Below are positions 10,728-21,689 of a DNA stretch of 64,000 nucleotides, one piece after another. The stretch comes from Aquatica leii (lineage: Eukaryota > Arthropoda > Insecta > Coleoptera > Lampyridae): positions 5,456,001 to 5,520,000 of the forward strand of contig CM069432.1 in NCBI GenBank assembly GCA_035610365.1, read 5' to 3'. Position 1 is the stretch's first letter, and every line of letters begins with the position of its first letter. Made by a program: the position numbers and the translations under genes. The notes beneath the pieces are model-generated. The model ran no database searches, had not been told where the DNA came from, and worked only from the letters and a program-made list of their open reading frames with translations.

Positions 10728-11282
10728 AAGGGATAAAAATCGATCGTTTCCAACTCACATCCTGCTAGACAGGGGGAGGGGCAGCTGACCTTTCTACCCG
10801 TACTTGCCTACGCCAATGATATTGTATGTAGGTAACATTAATTAAAAAACATTTCTGTTGGAATAAAATATGTCAGAATTTCTTTTAGTGTCTATTGCAG
10901 TAAAAACGTTCTATGTATATATCGGTGGTCTGTGTGTATTTATTTCTGATCTACATTATGTTCCTATTTGTTATCAACACGTCAGCATTTTAGTTTTTCT
11001 ATTATTGTCAATTAACAAATTGGCGATGAAGTATCATTGATATTAAAAATTAAACTTTTACAATCACAATAAGATTGACGTGTCTTATGCGATTTTATTA
11101 AAACATTAAATACTGCCATTTTTTTCAAACTGTATTACATTGGAAATGATACCATTCTTTTGTTATACAATTTATATTATCCATTTATGTAAACGCTTGT
11201 AGTAAATCATAATATTTACACTTTAATGGTTCATTTAGACTGTATAATAACAAGTAATAGTATAAACTAATTGCACTAAAAA
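10728..11282. other. AT-rich spacer, nothing recognised
   Basis: About 550 bp between two TIR elements. There is no ORF over 60 codons with a recognisable peptide and no clear repeat. Confidence 0.6.
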
Positions 11283-11420
11283 CACTGGTCTGCACAAAAA
11301 TATTTTTTATCGAGCCCTGACACTATTCCGGGTGATTCTTATGTAAAATGACGTCCTGAATCCAAATATGTCTTCCGTTTTCTTCCATCACCCACCATTT
11401 TCGAGGGAGCCCCAAATCTC
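11283..11420 (+). repeat. Left TIR of the CACTGG element
   Basis: It pairs with the reverse complement of 13709-13841. Shared blocks are CACTGGTCTGCA, GCCCTGA, TATGTAAAATGAC, CCTGAATCC and CCATCACCCACC. Confidence 0.85.
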
Positions 11421-11583
11421 TAATTTTACCACTTTTCGATAAATTAATTATAATTTATTTATCGAACGATAATAATAATTATAATAAATATTATAATATT
11501 AAATATATGGACATGAATTTAATTTAAATGGGAAAAAGAACTATTTTAGCTATAAACAGAAATAAATAAAAAGATATTCATCG

Positions 11584-13267
11584 TTACTTGGTGCTTGCTT
11601 TCCTTTTATACCTTGAGGTACAGCTCTCTCGTTTCAAAAACCAGCAGTACTCCGCCAACATGCGTGCATTCCACTTCCCTGAAAATCTCTTCTCCAGCTT
11701 AGCGATGTCTTGATGGAACCGTTCCCCGTGTTCATCCGAGACTGCTCCTAAATTTTCAGGGAAAAAGTCCAGATGCGAGTGAAGGAAGTGAACTTTAAGA
11801 GATATGTTACATCCTATGCCCTTGTACGCTAAAAGCAGTTCCTCGACGTGAGCGACATAATCTTCACTTTTGTGGTTACCCAGGAAGTTCTTACAAACGT
11901 TTTGAAATGCAAGCCAAGCTCGTTTTTCTTTTCGATTTAGGTGTTCAATAAACGTCGAATCTTGGAAGAGTTGTCTAATCTGGGGACCAACAAAAACGCC
12001 TTCTTTGATTTTAGCTCTGCTAAGACGAGGAAATTTAGTTTTCAAAAATTGAAATGCGCCACCTGTCTTGTCCACTGCTTTCACAAACTGCTTGATCAAT
12101 CCAAGCTTGATGTGTAAAGGTGGTAAGTAAATGTTTTCCTTCGGAACCAAAGGATTGTGGGCGACATTTTTTTGACCAGGAATAAGATTTTCTCGCAGAG
12201 GCCAGTCCCGTACGATGTAATGTTTATCTCAGGCTCGCCTATCCCATTCACAAAGGAAGCAGCAATATTTTGTGAATCCTGATTGCAGGCCCGTGAGTAG
12301 AGCAACAACTTTTAAGTCAGCGCAAAGTTTCCACTTATAATCATGATAACTAATTTTATCAAGGTTTCTAAAGATGTTTTCGTACGTTTCCTTCATATCA
12401 ACAGAGTATGCAACTGGAACTGATGGGAAGTCATTCCCATTTGCCAACAGGACAACTTTTAAGCTTGTTTTTGATTGAGTCTATAAACAGTCTCTATTTG
12501 TTTGGGTCACATGGCATGTGTAGCTCTGTCATCAATAAATTTGCATTAGGGCAGAACACTAAACCTATATCTTCTAAGAAAAGACGTTTCAGGGTTGCTT
12601 GTCTGATCCTGTTAGAAGGTATTTTGACTCCCTTTTCTAAGAGATTCCACTGTTGAAGTCGCGATCCTAAGAGCTGAGATTTAGTCTTGGGTAACTGCAA
12701 ATCCCTGACAAGATTATTTAATTCCGATTGAGTGAGGAGGTGAGGTTGCCGAGAAACTAAATCTGCGAAATACTCTTTATCATCATTGAACGTATCATTT
12801 GAAGCCCTAGGTTGTGGCTCAGAGTCTTTTAAATCAATTTCCGGCTCTAGAGTATAAGTGTTTGGGGGCTCTGGCATTGGCAAAGTATCGTGATGAGGAA
12901 CAGGTCTTAGAGCTGACGGAATATTGAGATACTGAATTGTGTGCTTACTTTTGCTCGAAAACCCGACGGTGGAAGTCATACAAAAGTAACAATCTGTAAG
13001 ATAACAGCGAGGTTCACGCCAAACCATGGGCACGGCAAATGGCATTGATTTACGGGTACCTTTGAGCCATTTGGTCAAACTACTGTAACAAATCATACAG
13101 CAAACTGATGGAGCCCAAGTCTTGTCCTGGTCGCCAACTTGACAATCAAAGTACAATTTATAAGCTGTTTTAACAAGCGGAGAAAGGGGTTTTCTTTGCG
13201 CTTTTAAAGTTAATTCTCCGCAAACATAGCAGAAGCTATCGGGATGATTTTTACACTCGCGTGGCAT
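11584..13267 (-). pseudogene. Transposase-like protein of unknown superfamily, two stops and one frameshift
   Basis: A protein of about 560 codons starts at the ATG at 13267 (MPRECKNHPDSFCYVCGE). The N-terminus looks zinc-binding: CYVCGE, then CQVGDQDKTWAPSVCCMIC and CYFC. A disordered proline-rich stretch follows, then LGSRLQQWNLLEKGV. After a stop (TAG for a likely Trp, about 12487) comes RLFIDSIKNKLK, where the Asp could be a catalytic acid. A one-base frameshift near 12455 leads to VVLLANGNDFPSVPVAYS, LCADLKVVALLTGLQ and CCFLCEWD. After a TGA at 12229-12231 come LPPLHIKLGL, KIKEGVFVGPQIR, HFLHSHLDFFPENLG and SDEHGERFHQDIAKLE, ending at 11584. I recognise this block as a multicopy family found in insects and other invertebrates but know no assigned function. 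Its place inside TIRs supports a transposase role. Confidence 0.7.
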
Positions 13268-13708
13268 AATTAAACAGTAATTCAACGCCCGACATTAACC
13301 ACAAATCACACTTAGTCACTTGAAAAAATCAGGAGTAAATAAACACAAAATCCAGCACGTTTAAAACGTCGGCAAGTTACCTCTGCAACAGCTATAGATG
13401 TACTGATCGAAACAGTTAAGCAAACAATGTAATATACTATAATGAGAAGAGTAATGCAAGTTCAAGCCTGTCGAAAATTTCTGTTCAAACCTGCATGTGG
13501 TATTGAGATCGCCAGCGTCGTTCAGTGAATCTTCCTAACTGTTTATTGATACTTTTTTACTGTTATATATTATATATTTGTACTTTATTGTTGTACCTAT
13601 ATACATTTTACAGCAAAACTTCTGCCATATACTTTGGTATAAATTTTATTACTTGCTTTGGGATGTTTAACAGCTATAAGTTAAAATTCTAAAAAAAAAT
13701 GCAAAAAA

Positions 13709-13841
13709 TAAAATAAAAATGGGGTCCCCCCAAAATAGGTGGGTGATGGGTAAAAACGGAGCTCATTTTTGGATTCAGGAGGTCATTTTACATAGGAATC
13801 GTCAAGAATGGTATCAGGGCCGATTTTCATGCAGACCAGTG
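13709..13841 (+). repeat. Right TIR of the CACTGG element
   Basis: Inverted copy of 11283-11420, ending GCAGACCAGTG. Confidence 0.85.
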
Positions 13842-14144
13842 AAATTTGAAGTAATTATTAGGTAAGTAATATGGTCAATGCTATTTATTAACAATGTTTG
13901 TAAAAACTACATTTGTGTTACTATCGTAATTTACATAAAATGATGTACACAGAAATGTTTACAATTTTATTTCAAACACTTTGTTCTCTTTACTTTTTGC
14001 ATTTCTTTAAAAGAGAAAGCACACTATCAAAACATACAGTTTTTAAATTCTACTAAAAAGTAAAATTAAAAATGATTCAAACGTGTAGTATGCAATTTTC
14101 GTTTATTGTCTAAATTAAAAAATTGTTATACAGATACGTATATA

Positions 14145-16056
14145 CAGTGTGTCCGATAAGTATGGAATATATTATACAGGTCGATAAATATGCACTTTAC
14201 ACGAAAAAGTTGTAAATAAAAGTTGTTTATCACTTAGTTATCTACCACCTGGGAGATATCAATTTAAATTTTTGCTGTAAACAAAATCGCAACGAATAAC
14301 ACTCACATTTTTATAAATGGCAAGGCACGTCTTTATTATACTCATTTGATAGAGTCTTTTTTTCTCTTTTCAACCATATGAAACTTGAATACCTTTACAT
14401 CAAAAAATTTTCAAGAAAAACAAGGACATGTCTAACAAATTTATTTTACTTAATCAGGTACGTAATATGTAGCATTGAAACAATTGAATGCACTTTAGAA
14501 CACTGTCACACTTTGCTATTTGTTAGTGCTTGAAATATGGCTCAATTATCTGAGAAACATAGAATTGAAATTTTAATGATTCTGGGATATGGAGATAGAA
14601 GAAAAACCCAAGACGAAGTATGTAATTTATTTAATAACTTGCATCCAGAATTAAACATTTCGCAGTACACGGTAAGCAAAATTTGGCGGAAATTTCAAGA
14701 GACAGGTTCGGTGAAAAATGCGAGTAGAACTGGTAGACCTTTGTCATTAAGTAATGTGGAACGAGAAAATGTGTTCTTGTCTGTTGAGGAAAATCCACAA
14801 ATTTCTGTTCGGCAAATTGCTAGAGACCATAATTTGAATAAATCGGCTGTACATCACGTTTTAAAAAAAGAAAAATTTGATCCTTATAAAGCTTGTGTAG
14901 TTCAAGAATTATTTGAAGACGATTTGTACAGAAGGCTGGAGTTTTGTGAAACAATAACAAACAAATTTGAACGAGATGCACATTTTCATAAAATTATCCT
15001 TTTTACTGATGAGGCCACGTTTTGTTTAAACGGCACAATTAACAAACAAAACACACGTTACTGGTCTTCACAAAATCCTCACTGGTATCTAGAAGGACAC
15101 ACCCAATACCAGCAGAAAGTCAACGTCTGGGTAGGAATGATGGGAAGTCAAATTTTGGGGCCATATTTTTTTGAAGGTAGTTTAACGGCGAATATTTATC
15201 TCGATTTCTTAAGATTTGAGTTAGTTCCTGCTTTGGCCGAGTTATTTCCACATGAAGTAGATCCAGATATACCTCATAACAGAATATGGCTTCAACAAGA
15301 CGGGGCACTCCACATTTTGGAATTAATGTCCGTCACTTTCTTAATAATACTTTTCAAAATACATCGATAGGCAGAAGAGGTACGATAGAATAGCCTGCTC
15401 GTTCGCCGGTTTTAAGTCCACTAGATTTTTTTCTTTGGGGCTATATTAAAAGCAAAATTTATATAAATAGACCTGATAATGTTGAAGATTTGAAAAATCG
15501 CATTAGAGTTGAGATAAGAGCTATAACTCGAGATATGATTTCAAAAGCAATCGATGGTTTTAAAAATCGAATTTACCACTGTCAAATTATGAATGGTTTA
15601 CATTTTGAACATTTATTGTAAGTTTAGTTTAAATACATTTTTTTGTTATAACAATTTTATGTAAAGATATTTAAAGTTTAATATTTGCTATTGTGACAGT
15701 GCATTCAATTGTTTCAATACTACATATTACGTACCTGATTAATACTGCTCAGTAAAATAAATTTGTTAGACACGTCATTGTTTTTCTTGAAAATTTTTGG
15801 ATGTAAAGGTATTCAAGTTTCATATGGTTGAAAAGAGAAAAAAAGACTCTATCAAATGAGTATAATAAAGACGTGCCTTGCCATTTAAAAAAATGTAAGT
15901 GTTATTCGTTGCGATTTTGTTTACAGCAAAAATTTAAATTGATATCTCCCAGGTGGTAGATAACTAAGTGGTAAACAACTTTTATTTACAACTTTTTTGT
16001 GTGAAGTGCATATTTTTCGACCTGTATAATATATTCCATACTTTTCGGACACACTC
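14145..16056 (+). mobile_element. Mariner/Tc1-type transposon with long TIRs, flanked by TA
   Basis: The left end is TA then CAGTGTGTCCG (14143-14155). The right end is CGGACACACTC then TA (to 16058). The two ends remain inverted repeats for about 370 bp (14145-14522 against 15688-16056), for example TCTACCACCTGGGAGATATC and AAACAATTGAATGCACT. TIRs this long exceed the roughly 30 bp common in mariners. The TA duplication is the signature target of the Tc1/mariner superfamily. Confidence 0.93.
14537..15621 (+). pseudogene. Mariner-like (DD41D) transposase, one frameshift and one stop
   Basis: The N-terminus (MAQLSEKHRIEILMILGYGD) starts a paired-like helix-turn-helix pair: VCNLFNNLHPELNISQYTVSKIWRKF, then a GRP linker (SRTGRPLSL) and a second HTH. 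Catalytic acids: ILFTDEATF (first Asp), then WLQQDGA (second Asp). A one-base deletion near 15308 shifts the frame just after QQDGA. Reading on in the next frame gives NVRHFLNNTF, GRRGTIE-stop-PARS and LSPLDFFLWGYIKS. The distance from QQD to the Asp of LSPLD is 41 residues, hence DD41D (the rosa-like spacing). The TAG at about 15391 replaces the conserved Trp, and the SPD of the last motif reads SPV. The open frame ends at 15621, giving about 361 residues, normal for the family. This copy is inactive. Confidence 0.93.
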
Positions 16057-17428
16057 TATAGTAATTTTATCAATGGTTAAGACAATAAATATGCCTAATT
16101 TAGTTATATTTGAGAAATAATCCAAAAATCGAAACGAAGAGAATGTTGTAGGATAATCAATTTTTATTTGTCTTAATTATCAAATTTTAAATGATATTAA
16201 CAGTAAGCAAATAAAAGTTTCGATTTAACAGAAAACTTATTAAAGTAAAGAAAACTTCTTTGTTACGTAGTTTTGTGTTGATTGAAAGAATTAATGTTTT
16301 TCTTTCTCTTATTTGGTTCTTTCAGTAAAAAGGTTTTATAAATAAAAAGGCAAACGTTCCAATAAGAGTATAATTGGCATTTCTCAAGTGTGTGTGTGTG
16401 AGTGCATGAAGGAAGGTAAAAAAGAACCAATTATTTGTTGAAGGCACACAGAAAAGATGACGACAAGATGAGGGTGACGTTGCATGATCCATCATCAGTC
16501 GGTTATCGGTGTTCCGTAAACCAGAGATGAAGTGAAGCAACGCTAACGCTACTGCATCAATCACTTTACATTATATAGTTTTACTCGAAGTTTTGTACCC
16601 TTTGGCTGCATTAATTTATTTTTTGTGAAAAGGAAATTTCTAAAACAATTATTAATAAGTTTTCAGTAGCAGGTGTTGATAGTGCTTCTTGCAATTTCTA
16701 AGATACAAAGCGGTTGTGTATTGTATTGAATGGATCTCGGAGAAGAACTACAAAAGGCATGCGAATAAAAAGGGACGAGAGCAACTAGATCAAGCAGTGG
16801 TGTGTAAGTGGGCACGTAATGAAATGCGGACCGGATCAATATCCTGGAGCGGCTGATTAAATGACACTGTTAACCGGATATTGCTATCTGAATTGACACT
16901 GGTTGGAGTCACACACTGTACACGTCACCGAACATTCTGTTTTCTCGACTAAGATTACTAATTTCCTTTGATTGCTCATTTGTTCATAGGATTAACTAAT
17001 TTACTATTTCGATAATTAATAGTTGTGTTTTCTTCATTTAGAAATTTTGCGTATGCAATATAATCTAATCGTTTAACAAAACTATTTAATAATAACACGC
17101 GCTTGTCTAAGTATAATAATGCCTACGACTTAATTATGGTAATTTATGAATTTGGTTTATTTACTTAGTAAACTATCTAAGAACAGTTCGGCTATGTTAG
17201 CAAATAAAAAAATTAGTTTTTGCTATGTACCTAGTCGAGTAACTTCATTATAATATACCTATGTTTATATTTCCCTGCAACATTTTTAATATAAACACTA
17301 AATGCTACGTTATAATTAAAGTTTCATATTATATATTAATGTTGCAGTTCTCTTTTATATGAAAACGTATTTATTTTCGTTAAACTTTTCATATTGATTT
17401 CTTGTTTTAAGCCATTACAAAAACTCGC
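16057..17428. other. No gene recognised; AT-rich with a short GT repeat
   Basis: About 1.4 kb. It contains a (GT)n run near 16386-16400. The minus ORF at 16322-16564 has no recognisable domain. The more GC-balanced stretch at 16700-16900 has no long frame. Confidence 0.5.
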
Positions 17429-18110
17429 TTAACATATTCCGGTGAAATTTTTATCATTGCTTTTATATCTAATAAATACACGAATTAAATTAAAACATGT
17501 TCTACTTTTAAGGCGCATTGTATAGGGCTTAATGCATGATTTTTCATTTATTTGTGAGTTATTAAACAAATAAAGAATGCTAACGCAGAAATTAAAATGT
17601 GTTAGAATAATGGTTTTATATATCAGTTTTGTCCATCTGCAGTGATTACAACTTAGTCTTCCCATAAAATTAATCTTTTTTCCAATTTTAGTTGTTATAT
17701 ATTTTGCATAAATAGGAAAGGTTAGTTGATTATCAAATATTATACCCAAATATTTCCATTCATCCACTTGTTCTAATCTTGTTTTTTTAACATATGTATG
17801 CTTTGATATATCGATGCATTTATTTATATTCTTTTTTGTCATAAATTTAGTTTTATTTGTGTTTATGAAAAGACTGTTTGCATCTAACCAGTTATTAATA
17901 TTATTTAAATCTTCATTAATAACACTCACTGTTTCTTCCACATTTTCTCCTATATAGTAAATTAAGGTATCATCAGCAAATAATTGTATCTTAGATATTG
18001 TTACACTTTTAACAATGTCATTAACGTACAAGATATACAATTGATGTCCTAAAACAGTACCTTGTGGAACTTCGTATTTGGTAGCTATCAAGGTTGCTGT
18101 GCTAATCCGT
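17429..18110 (-). pseudogene. LINE reverse transcriptase, 3' half (split by Penelope insertion)
   Basis: On the minus strand the frame begins IATKYEVPQGTVLG (the VPQGT motif of RT), followed by LYVNDIVKSV and the catalytic LFADDTLIYY (about 17965). Next come NNWLDANSLFINTNKTKFM and WKYLGIIFDNQLTF, ending at 17429 in diverged sequence. The upstream part of the same RT lies at 20775-21600, beyond a Penelope-like element. The clade is jockey/CR1-like; I cannot place it more finely. No endonuclease is visible. Confidence 0.85.
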
Positions 18111-18206
18111 TAGTAATAACTCAATAACTCGAAACCATTCTCCATACAAACATTTTTAATAATTGACGGTTGTTAAATTAGATAAAATTAAGACGTAAAA
18201 CTACAT

Positions 18207-18232
18207 GTTTCGGCAAACAATGCCATCATCAG
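18207..18232 (-). ncRNA. Hammerhead-ribozyme-like core of the PLE
   Basis: The minus strand reads CTGATGA, then a stem GGCA-TTGTT-TGCC, then GAAAC. These are the three conserved parts of a hammerhead core (CUGAUGA, stem II, GAAA) in correct order. About 15 nt further a GUC occurs, with a possible short stem GUA/UAC between. Such motifs are known in PLE long terminal repeats. Stem I is not obvious from the flanks, so activity is doubtful. Confidence 0.45.
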
Positions 18233-18559
18233 GCTACTAAAATGTAAGCAGGTATACTAAGCGTAATAATAACATAAAGATATACTTACGTTAAGATTAA
18301 ATTAGTTAAACGTGAGTGAAATTGACAATAATTTAAACAATATTATGTATTACATTAGTGAAATTTGTAAGAGGAAACCAAGCTAAAATATAAGGCCAAA
18401 CAATTTAAACAGAGTCTTAGGAATACTTACGGGAAAACATCTCAGTGACAAAACATAATCTAATTAAAATTGTTGTGAAGTAACATGCCGGAACTAGCCA
18501 GGATGTGGGGCAGCAAATAAAAATTAATAAATAATTTTGACGTTTAAAGATCCATCACT

Positions 18560-20626
18560 ACAACAGGAAGTTATGAAGAAAGGGGCCAATAAAGCCACCG
18601 TACTTACCATTAAATTGATAAAATTAAATTCAAGAATAATTAAGGATAATTTCTTTCGTTTCCAATAGGTCAATTTTTTTTCTTTTTGTATATGGAGGAT
18701 TTCAAAATGGGTTTTAGGATCGAAGAAGTGACCAGACTCTAAAATATGAGCGGCAAAAGAGGAATGGGAAGTAGTATTATTTTTTTTTTATGCAATTGAA
18801 ATGTTCGGCAAAACGAATTGTAAACTTTCTCCCAGTCTGGCCTATGTAGAACGCGGGACAAGTACCGCATTGTAACTTGTAAACATCCGATTTATCAAGG
18901 GTATTGATACGATCTTTAGTGTGAACCAGGTGACTTTTTAAATTGTGTGTGGAGGAGAAAAAGATGTTGATATTATGATTTTTGAAAAGTTTTTTAAAGA
19001 TAAATGAAGGGGGGCCTATAAAGGGTAAGGAAAAATATTTCTGTTAAGCAGCATCTGAGATAGGGACCAAAGTGGTACTATTTTTTCTGTTAAAGATCTG
19101 AACAAATTGGTTGTAAAGTTTATATATCAAATGAGTGGGATAGCCGTTAAGTTCAGCTAATTTCAAAATAACAGAAAGTTCAGAATTGAAGTTGGAGGTA
19201 CTCAAAGGTAACGAAAAAAGTCTATTGAAAAAGAAACGGAAGAAAGCGAATTTGTGGGATGGATGAAAGGACGGATGACATGGTCAGTGGTGGTTGGTTT
19301 TCTATAAATGGCAATCTCGAGGGAGTGGTCCAATCTCTGAATAGTAAGATCTAAAAGATTGAGAGCCTTATCAGTTTCAATTTCCAACGTAAACTTGATG
19401 CAAGGGTGTAAATTATTGAGGGTATTAAAGCAATCTGTAAGGTCCTGATGGGAGCCTTTAAATATAACAAATATGTCGTCCACATAACGTTTATAGTAAA
19501 CAAACTTATCAGTGATATGTGAATTATTGAAAAGATTATGTTCAAGTGATGTGAGGAACAACTCAGCGAAGAGAGGAGAAAAGTTACTGCCCATAGGTAA
19601 GCCAGTAAGTTGGCGGTAAGTAATGTCATTGAAATTTTGACTGTAACAAATCTCCAAACATTTGCTAAGGAAGAAACATAAGTTGTCGGACACGTTAGAG
19701 GAAAGTAAATGAACATTTAAGATATCAAGGCAATCCCTGAAAGGGACGCTTGAGAATAAGTTTACAATGTCAAAAGAAACAAGCATGTAGTCATGATTGA
19801 TCTGTAATTGGGAGAGTTCAAAAGCTAAACCTTTAGAGTTTGAGATGGAACGTCGGAATTGAAATTTCAGGAGGTTTCTCAAAGTGTGGTTAAGCCATTC
19901 TGACAATTTAGATACCGGGGTTTTGGTGAAAGAGACAATGGGCCTCATAAGGACGTTATTTTTATGGATCTTAGGAAGGGCGTAAAGGCGAGGGAATAAA
20001 GGATTCATTAAAATTAATCTATAGTGGTTATAATCGAATTGACTGGTGAGCAACTCTCTGTTGGAAATCATGAAATCTTTAACGTTTATGGTGAATTGAT
20101 TGAAATTAATATTAACAATTTTAAACTCTATGGGATTCAAAAATTCAAGAACTTTGCTGATATAATCAGATTTGTCTAGGACAACCACAGCATTGCCTAT
20201 CTGCCTTTGTGCAAATAAGATATTTTTTTCCGGAATTTGGAGGCTAATTGTTTTAGTAATGTAGTATTGAATGACCTTGTTTGGACTTTATTAACGTTGA
20301 TTTTATTGATTTTATCCCCACACAAAGGTTTTGAAGTTGAGGGATATTAGGGTTTTTTGGAGAACAACTGCCAAATCTAATTTAAACTCATCCAACAGAG
20401 CCTTATCTAAACTATGAGGGTTATGTTTAGTTTTACTAACGTTGATGACCCGTTTATGGAAGTTGAAAGCTTTGGTGCTATCTGAGCTTGAATGAAATTG
20501 GTGATACTCTTCAGAGTTGTTAAAACTGGTCGAATTATTGTAACGGCTATTATATATGAGCTTATCAATTTTGCTCTTAAGTCTATGAAACAAGTTGATA
20601 CCAAAAATTTCAACTTCATCTTTCAC
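18560..20626 (-). pseudogene. Penelope reverse transcriptase-GIY-YIG protein, two frameshifts and one stop
   Basis: Reading from 20626: an N-terminal PLE region (KRVINVSKTKHNPHS, about 20460), then after a frameshift between about 20312 and 20290, ILFAQRQIGNAVVVLDKSDY. The RT core follows: PRLYALPKIHK, RPIVSFTKTPVSKL, LVSFDIVNLFSSVP (first catalytic Asp), GLPMGSNFSPLFAELFL and YKRYVDDIFVIF (YVDD catalytic box, about 19495). After a second frameshift near 19250 the frame continues FNSELSVILKLAELNGYP, passes one TAA near 19045, and enters the GIY-YIG domain DVYKLQCGTCPAFYIGQTGR (about 18890-18830) and AAHILESGHFF. The domain order and the CxxC before YIGQT are typical of insect Penelope/Neptune-type elements. 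Only three lesions over about 690 codons suggest a fairly young copy. Confidence 0.93.
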
Positions 20627-20774
20627 ATATGATATATAATTTTGTAAGTAACAGGTGAGTTTTATATAGTTTTACGTTAAGTTCGTCTCTCTGGTAATAC
20701 AGAAAGCTGATTTCGTTTTTAGTCCAGAGCATCGTATCTCTCTCTACAGCCGACTGAGCCCTCGTAGAAGTGTT

Positions 20775-21600
20775 CTAGGAATAAAGGTTAATATAATTTG
20801 GGGTTAAGTCTTTTCTAATACAGGTGCTGCTGAACCAAATTTTTAACGAAATATTCTTCAGTTTTAAGCTTAGATTTTTAAAATTATGGAATAGAATTGT
20901 TCGGTTTGCATTCTTATCTATAGTTTTTTGTGTCCTATTTTCAAGATATTCCTTTAAAACTATTGATTTAAAGCCATACTTTTGTAATTTTAGTAATAAT
21001 AAATCTCTGTTTATGATTTCAAAAGCACGTCGAAAATCTAGAAAAACTGCACCTATAATTTGTTTTATCATTGATAGCACTTTTCCAGTTCAATAAATCT
21101 GATTGGATTGCACTTTCACATGAGTTTTTTTTTGTCTAAACCCAGCTTGATAGGGGCTTAGCAACTTGTTATCTTCAATGTATTCTCTTAGTTGTAAGTT
21201 TACTTTTTCGTATGTTGGCATCTGTATTCTTTGCATTTGTCAGTATTCGCAACTTTTTCTTTAGGAATAATTTCGAATTATTGGGAAAATAACCATTTTC
21301 TAAACTAGTATTAATTAATTGTAAGGATTTATTTCCTATTACATCTATAACTGGCTTCAATATTTTTGTCATAATTCCATCTATGCTACTGTTCTTGTTT
21401 GCAAATTTTTTCACAATGTTCTTTAGATTGGTTAGTTCCAGTTGTCTAAAATTCTTAAATTCCTAAGTCTTATATTTGTTCTAATACTTGTTAAATGTAT
21501 TTCTTTTATAATTTCCTGGATGCTATCAATAAAGTAACTAATTCCTCCATTATCTTCCACATTTTTCTTGAATTACATTTGCTTTCATCTATCGTTTTAT
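20775..21600 (-). pseudogene. LINE reverse transcriptase, 5' half (split by Penelope insertion)
   Basis: The minus strand gives NKNSSIDGIMTKILKPVI, SLENGYFPNNSK, then in another frame LREYIEDNKLLSPYQAGFRQKKTH, and VFLDFRRAFEIINRDLLL (first catalytic Asp), KYGFKSIVLKEYLENRTQK. These are RT blocks 1-4 of the LINE whose blocks from VPQGT onward lie at 17429-18110. At least three frameshifts separate the pieces. The weakly conserved stretch upstream (FIDSIQEIIKEIH, about 21520) is the linker before the RT. Confidence 0.8.
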
Positions 21601-21689
21601 GGTTATACCTTTGTGAGTCCTTAATACTACTATATTTCTTTTACTCTTAAATGCATTTCAATCATATTGATTTTTTGTATATAATCTGA

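Larger units (their letters stand above)
11283..13841 (-). mobile_element. 2.56-kb DNA transposon with CACTGGTCTGC termini
   Basis: Both ends carry CACTGGTCTGCA in inverted orientation. The inversion extends inward for about 130-140 bp: GATTCYTATGTAAAATGAC, then CTGAATCC and CATCACCCACC. The sequence between holds one transposase-like gene on the minus strand. The flanks read ...ctaaaaa on the left and aaatttg on the right, so a 2-3 bp A-rich target duplication is possible but cannot be told from chance. A CACTG start recalls the EnSpm/CACTA group, but the encoded protein does not match plant TNP2 by eye, so the superfamily is left open. Confidence 0.8.
18100..20760 (-). mobile_element. Penelope-like element (PLE) inserted in a LINE
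   Basis: The segment carries the diagnostic PLE pair, a Penelope-type RT and a C-terminal GIY-YIG endonuclease, on the minus strand. Its 3' part (18200-18240) has the conserved PLE motif with a hammerhead-like core. The upstream end (20640-20760) is non-coding and rich in short stems. It separates two halves of one LINE RT (VPQGT half at 17429-18110, AFE..NRD half at 20775-21600), so it inserted into that LINE. Exact ends and target duplication are not resolved. Confidence 0.85.

Noticed and set aside
19351..19716. 121-codon ORF overlapping the Penelope RT
   Set aside because: Another frame of the same strand; the RT motifs YALPKIHK, FDIVNLFSSVP and YVDD lie in the other frame.
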